The position numbers and the translations under genes are program-made. Shown here piece by piece: positions 59,795 through 64,000 of a stretch of DNA of 64,000 nucleotides. The first letter of the stretch is position 1. Each line of letters opens with the position of its first letter. This DNA is from Nephrocerus scutellatus (taxonomy: Eukaryota > Arthropoda > Insecta > Diptera > Pipunculidae), in NCBI GenBank assembly GCA_947095585.1, contig OX352765.1, positions 22,908,254 through 22,972,253 of the forward strand, read 5' to 3'. The notes beneath the pieces are model-generated. The model was not told the DNA's origin and made no database searches. It saw only the letters and a list, made by a program, of their open reading frames with translations.

Positions 59795-59990
59795 TAGAAA
59801 TCGGCGCTCGAGCTTAGATTTTTTCTCGGGAAATGTTGTTGTTGCAGTTAATGAAAAAAGCGGTAAATCCCAAAATATACATATCTGTTAGATGTGAATT
59901 TCGATCTAACGTAGATAGTACTTTTTTTAAGAGAAAACGAACAACTGGACAGCCAAAAAATTCATATGTGTCAGATTTTTAATAATAAAA
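59795..59990. mobile_element. MITE family M2, partial copy
   Basis: GAAATCGGCGCTCGAGCTTAG, TTGTTGTTGCAG, GGTAAATCCCAAAATATACA, TCTAACGTAGAT and GAACAACTGGACAGCCAAAA in M2 order. Confidence 0.65.
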
Positions 59991-60620
59991 AACGCCATTC
60001 TTAATTTGAAGAAATATTGTCATATGATTTAAACGTATTAATAAATAGTAAATAAGAAAATATGTATTAGCCACAATTAAAAAGTAAAAGCAAATTTAAT
60101 AAATTCAATCATCTTTTATCGCTGATGAAATTATTAATGTTTTAAGCTTGTATTCTTTGCACTCATACATTAAAAATTTTTTTATTTGTTTTTGTTAGAA
60201 ATTATTGTTAAAAAAGTTGCTGTTGTCGCTAATAATTGTCTGAGAAAAATGGACCTGTTATTAAAAAGTGAAATAATAATTTAAAAAAATATCACCAATT
60301 TTTCTTGTTAAAAGTTGGCAGCACTGCAAGAAAAACACGAAAATTTCCAATGCCTACTAGACGTTTGAAACTCCATTTTGTGTTTGTATTTTTATAACGT
60401 TTATATTTGTCAAATGGTGATTGTCAAACAAAAAAGCTGAAAAGGCAGAAAAAGAGCGAAGCAGCTGCAAAAAAAGAAAGCAAGAAATTTCATTTTGTGA
60501 TAATTTCGTTTATTCATATCGTCTCGTAAAGACAGAAAAAATATTTAAGATCGCGCAAACTAAAAATAGCTCATAAATAGCAATACAACAAACATTTTAA
60601 GTTAACCATCAGTAACAAAT
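59991..60620. other. Upstream of vihar, 5' UTR and promoter space
   Basis: A-rich leader from ~60,430 to the ATG at 60,621. No TATA box at a convincing position. Confidence 0.4.
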
Positions 60621-61224
60621 ATGGCACAAAACATCAGCCCCGATCGCAGTCATTCAGTGGCATCCTCTTCAAACTCTAAACATAATGACGACTCCGTTAT
60701 TATTAAAGATAATCACGCAGTTAGCAAGAGGTAACCTTGGGTTATTTTTGCAAATCATAGATGCACCATTTTAAGTATAATTTTCTTCAACTAGACTCCA
60801 AAAAGAGCTTATGAATCTGATGATGTCATCGGAAAAGGGAATCTCTGCGTTTCCGGACGGAGAGAACATTTTTAAATGGATCGGAACAATTGCAGGCGCT
60901 GATAACACTGTCTATGGTGGACAAAAGTATCGATTATCGTTGGAATTCCCCAATTCATATCCATATGCCCCGCCAGTGGTGAAATTCCTTACACCATGTT
61001 TTCATCCAAATGTCGATTTGGCTGGTTCCATTTGTCTCGACATTCTGAAAGACAAGTGGTCTGCGCTGTACGATGTCCGAACGATCTTGCTCTCCATACA
61101 ATCTCTACTCGGTGAGCCGAACAATGAAAGCCCGCTCAACGCACAAGCCTCAATGATGTGGGCTAATCAAACTGATTACAAAAAGTATCTTGAAGCGTTC
61201 TACGAAAAACACAAAGATTCATAA
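60621..61224 (+). CDS. vih: Ubiquitin-conjugating enzyme E2 C (vihar)
   Basis: Two exons, 60,621-60,730 and 60,795-61,224, with a 64-bp intron, give 179 residues, the same as human UBE2C. The enzyme loads ubiquitin for the anaphase-promoting complex and drives mitotic cyclin destruction. The variable Ser/Asn-rich N-terminal extension (1-37) precedes the UBC fold. It keeps [16 protein letters not shown], the HPN oxyanion motif (107-109), the catalytic Cys117 in [18 protein letters not shown], and [15 protein letters not shown], which holds an RxxL destruction-box-like site as in UBE2C. All key residues are present. Confidence 0.95.
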
Positions 61225-61376
61225 GCATTGACCATCTCATCACCTAAGATCCTGCTTAGTTGTTGAGCTTAGACTTGTGTTGAAAATGTTTTTCATTTTT
61301 CTTGCACATGCCTTTTTCTTAGTTCATTTTAATTGATAAAAGCATATTGTATTGATAGCACTAATTAAATAATTAT

Positions 61377-61382
61377 AATAAA
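61377..61382 (+). terminator. Poly(A) signal of vihar
   Basis: AATAAA 153 bases after the stop codon, followed by a GT-containing stretch. Confidence 0.5.
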
Positions 61383-62347
61383 ATGTACACACCAAAAACT
61401 AAGTCTGAATGCAATATGAAACCACTTTCCGGATATATCTTGTAGTATTTTCCCATCTAAATTGACCATTGAACAGACAAACTGAAAACAAAACTTAGCT
61501 TTTAATTAGAAAACAAATCTACCGTAATGCACAATTATTTATTTTTAGATTATTCTGTATACCTACATGTATTTATCATGCGAGATTAAATTTACAATTT
61601 CTTTGTTATTGTGAGATGGTATATTGTATTCACCTTTACCACCATAATTAGTTATATTTTTACCGCAAATTTTTCTATGAGATTAGTACACCTATCACTC
61701 AAGACTCAATATTTCAATTTCGCGCTTCAATTCCATTTTCCATACTTCATTATAAAACACATTGATCATCCTAATTTTTTTTACCGCTTAGTCATTTCCA
61801 TTAATAAAGACCTTATTTTTATTGCATTGAGATTGAATTTATGTTTTGATGGATAAACTCTGGAAGTATTCATTGTTGGTGTTTTTTGTAAGAAACATTT
61901 TTGTAATTTGATAAATTGTATGGAGTACATCAAATTAAATCAATAAATAGCAAAATTAAATCGTAAATAAAACTTCTGGATTAATTGTTGGGTTTTTATT
62001 TCTTTTTATAAGTTGCGTGATACGTCAGGCCTTCAATTCTGAAGCAGCAAGAAGTTTTCAAAAAAAAATTTGGGCGCTTTTTTACATTCCCCTTACTATG
62101 TTGTTCTGTGCATTTTTTCTTTGCGTAAGAGGATCTTTAATTACCTATTAGAATCCTTACAAGCAAGTTCAGCTACTCAACTCAGCTATATCTTTTGTCT
62201 TCGTTTTTTTTGTTAAAATTAACAAACCGCACATTCAAAAAACTAAAAGCAAGTAACTTTACAGCCTTCTAAGTTTATAATTTACATATTGATTATGTTA
62301 TTTGCTAGTTAATAATAAAATTGTACAAAAAACAGTTATCTTTTCTC
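61383..62347. other. Intergenic between two convergent E2 genes
   Basis: AT-rich 3' flanks of both genes. A plus ORF at 61,611-61,856 is chance. Confidence 0.4.
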
Positions 62348-63197
62348 TCAATCTATTCTTGGTCTTTTTGGTCTTCCTTCGAAATTTCCATCAGGTGACT
62401 CTTTTCCAATAGCAGTAGAATACTTTCGCGATAATTCTTTCGAAGATGCCTGAAGAATATTTTCTTTAGTAATACTATCTTTAGTCGAATAAGTAGGTTG
62501 TGTAATTTTAGATGTTCCAGCATCGTGATCCTGAACATATTCAGTTTTGTTAGTATTTTCCGAAGGCTCTCTTTCAACTTCCATTTGATCGAGACGTCTG
62601 TTCATGTGCCTTTTGGCTGTCTTGTCGAACAGTTCCCTATTTGTTTTGTACATGTCAGCAGCATCACCCTGTAGTGGGTCATCTGGATTAGGTGAAGCTA
62701 ACAGCAATCGAATTGAGATAAGTATCGATTCAAGGGTTATTGCAGGATTGTACGTGCCAGTAGGCGGCATCCGCAATAAATCGAGACAAATGTTCCCATC
62801 TATATTGATTCATTCAGGAGTAAATAGAACATTTATAAAGGAAACGAAAAAAACCCATCTTACTAGAGTCTATGTTCGGATGAAAAATTGGTGTTTGGAA
62901 TTTAATTGTTGGTGGTTGAAATGGATATTGATCTCCGACTTTAATGTTTACTTCAAATTTACCGCCATCGTACGGTGAGTCGGGAGGTCCTGGGATAACC
63001 GCTATTAATTGGGAGTTATCTAGTGCATCTGGACTTATAGTACAAGAAATTCCTATTGAGGGAACATTAACACTAGCTTATCATGAAAGTACATATATAT
63101 TTAGTAGGAAATTCAGTAAATTACCATGGTTTTGCTTAGATTCTTGAATCTTATGCAGTTCGACAGGAATCCGTACTCTTTTAATTTTTGCAAACAT
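62348..63197 (-). CDS. Ube2t: UBE2T-like ubiquitin-conjugating enzyme
   Basis: Three exons, 63,197-63,125, 63,052-62,864 and 62,799-62,348, with introns of 72 and 64 bp, give 237 residues. The UBC fold covers ~5-150: IPGPPDSPYDGGKFEVNI, YPFQPPTIKFQTPIFHPNID, catalytic Cys92 in NGNICLDLLRMPPTGTYNP, and LLLASPNPDDPLQGDAADMY. The CLDxLxxPPxGxxxP block and the PNPDDPL segment are hallmarks of UBE2T, the E2 that with FANCL monoubiquitinates FANCD2 in interstrand-crosslink repair. The C-terminal tail (~150-237) is long, polar and ends with a basic GRPKRPR patch that could be a nuclear signal. The family assignment is strong; the Fanconi role is by homology. Confidence 0.9.
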
Positions 63198-63516
63198 ATT
63201 CGTGCTTTTTAAATTATGTAGCTTATTTTATTTGCGCCGTTTTTCCAATATTCGAAATGTCAAAGCATTTTTTTAAAGGCTGGCTGTGTTCAACAACTAC
63301 AAGTATATGCGTCCACATATTTGCTGGATAAAAAAATTATGCTATAAATTTAACATTTTGAAAGTTTATTACTATTTTTTGTAGAAAATTTTACAAAAGT
63401 AAAAAAACTAGAGTTGTTATACTTTTAAATAAATGCAATATTACAATCATAGTAATGGTAGGAAACGCTTTTAACAACTTCAACCGCTTTTAAGAAATAA
63501 AGTTAATTTTTTCTTT
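63198..63516. other. Upstream of the UBE2T-like gene
   Basis: AT-rich promoter space; no motif stands out. Confidence 0.35.
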
Positions 63517-63735
63517 CTTAAAAACTCTGCGCCAGAGTGGTTTTATGGCTGTCAAGTTGTTCCTTTCCCCTTAATAACAACTCTACCGTAAAGCGAAAAC
63601 AGATTTTTGGAGATTTACCCCTCTTGATACTTAAATAACAACAACACATTCAACAACAAAAATTTAAACAAAAGATTTTCGCCTTCCGTGTTTGATTTAC
63701 CTTTTGAAAAAATCTGGAAAAAAAAATTAACATAA
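63517..63735. mobile_element. MITE family M2, reverse orientation
   Basis: TAAAAACTCTGCGCCAGA at the left, then GGCTGTCAAGTTGTTC, ACTCTACCGTAAAG, GGAGATTTACCCCTC, AACAACAACACATTCAACAA and AAGATTTTCGCCTTCCGTGT: the M2 blocks read backward. Confidence 0.7.
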
Positions 63736-63884
63736 ATCAAACGTTAAAGTGGATTTAGAATATAGCCGTGCGAGAAAAAATGAATGGGCTGAATATAGTT
63801 AAATTGAAGTTGTGGTTAGCCAGAAGAAAGAGATCGACATTACGAGAATGTTATAGTTATTTTATAGTAACATGGGAAATTTTA

Positions 63885-64000
63885 TCTATAGAAATTTTAT
63901 CAATTCGCCGTTCGGATCCGGCATTAAATTGTAGGTCCCTCCATTTGTGTGCAAAAATATGCATGCTCAACACAAATGATTGCGAGAAGTCAGACCTTGG
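63885..64000 (+). mobile_element. SINE body fragment, runs off the window
   Basis: CGCCGTTCGGATCCGGCATT, AATTGTAGGTCCCTCCATTT and GTGTGCAAAA..ATGCTCAACACAAAT match, from memory, the body of a tRNA-headed SINE family common in fruit flies. The head is not present. Confidence 0.45.

Overview
This window comes from the nuclear genome of an insect, most likely a higher (cyclorrhaphan) fly and plausibly a tephritid fruit fly. The evidence is short GT-AG introns of about 45-90 bp inside conserved genes, protein orthologues that read like fly proteins, an AT-rich background, and a large load of degenerate LINE, mariner-like, Helitron-like, MITE and SINE remnants. The species is an inference; nothing in the sequence names it.

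Left half (1-44,500): almost entirely transposon debris. I find broken LINE pieces of at least three families, mariner-like transposase remnants, Helitron-like ends, a dispersed family built on ~80-120 bp tandem monomers (here 'family A'), several MITEs, and tRNA-headed SINE-like pieces. The only likely host coding sequence is a first exon at 30,988-31,858 (minus; a low-complexity, SUMO-interacting-motif-rich protein) and a phase-compatible possible second exon at 12,494-12,649, which would imply an 18 kb transposon-filled intron. A striking heat-shock-element plus TATA cluster lies at 24,847-24,908 with no gene recognised behind it.

Right half (44,587-63,197): a compact gene block. In order: iodotyrosine deiodinase (minus), a dead Jockey-like LINE (plus), a MADF-domain gene with a Helitron-like insert in its first intron (minus), a candidate 44-residue two-exon gene (plus), an Irbp18/CEBP-gamma-like bZIP (minus), Eipr1/TSSC1 WD40 protein (plus), KXD1 of the BORC complex (minus), vihar/UBE2C (plus) and a UBE2T-like E2 (minus). 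I reconstructed exon structures by eye from splice consensus, reading phase and family similarity. Two convergent pairs stand out: Eipr1/KXD1, both endolysosomal trafficking proteins with stop codons 89 bp apart, and vihar/UBE2T-like, two unrelated-clade E2 enzymes tail to tail.

I see no obviously new multi-gene system. The best leads are the small candidate gene at 53,105-53,562, the orphan heat-shock promoter, the clean insertion boundaries of family A inside a LINE (888 bp with a 7-bp duplication), and a LINE insertion with the geometry of twin priming (inverted 5' segment, 8-bp target duplication).
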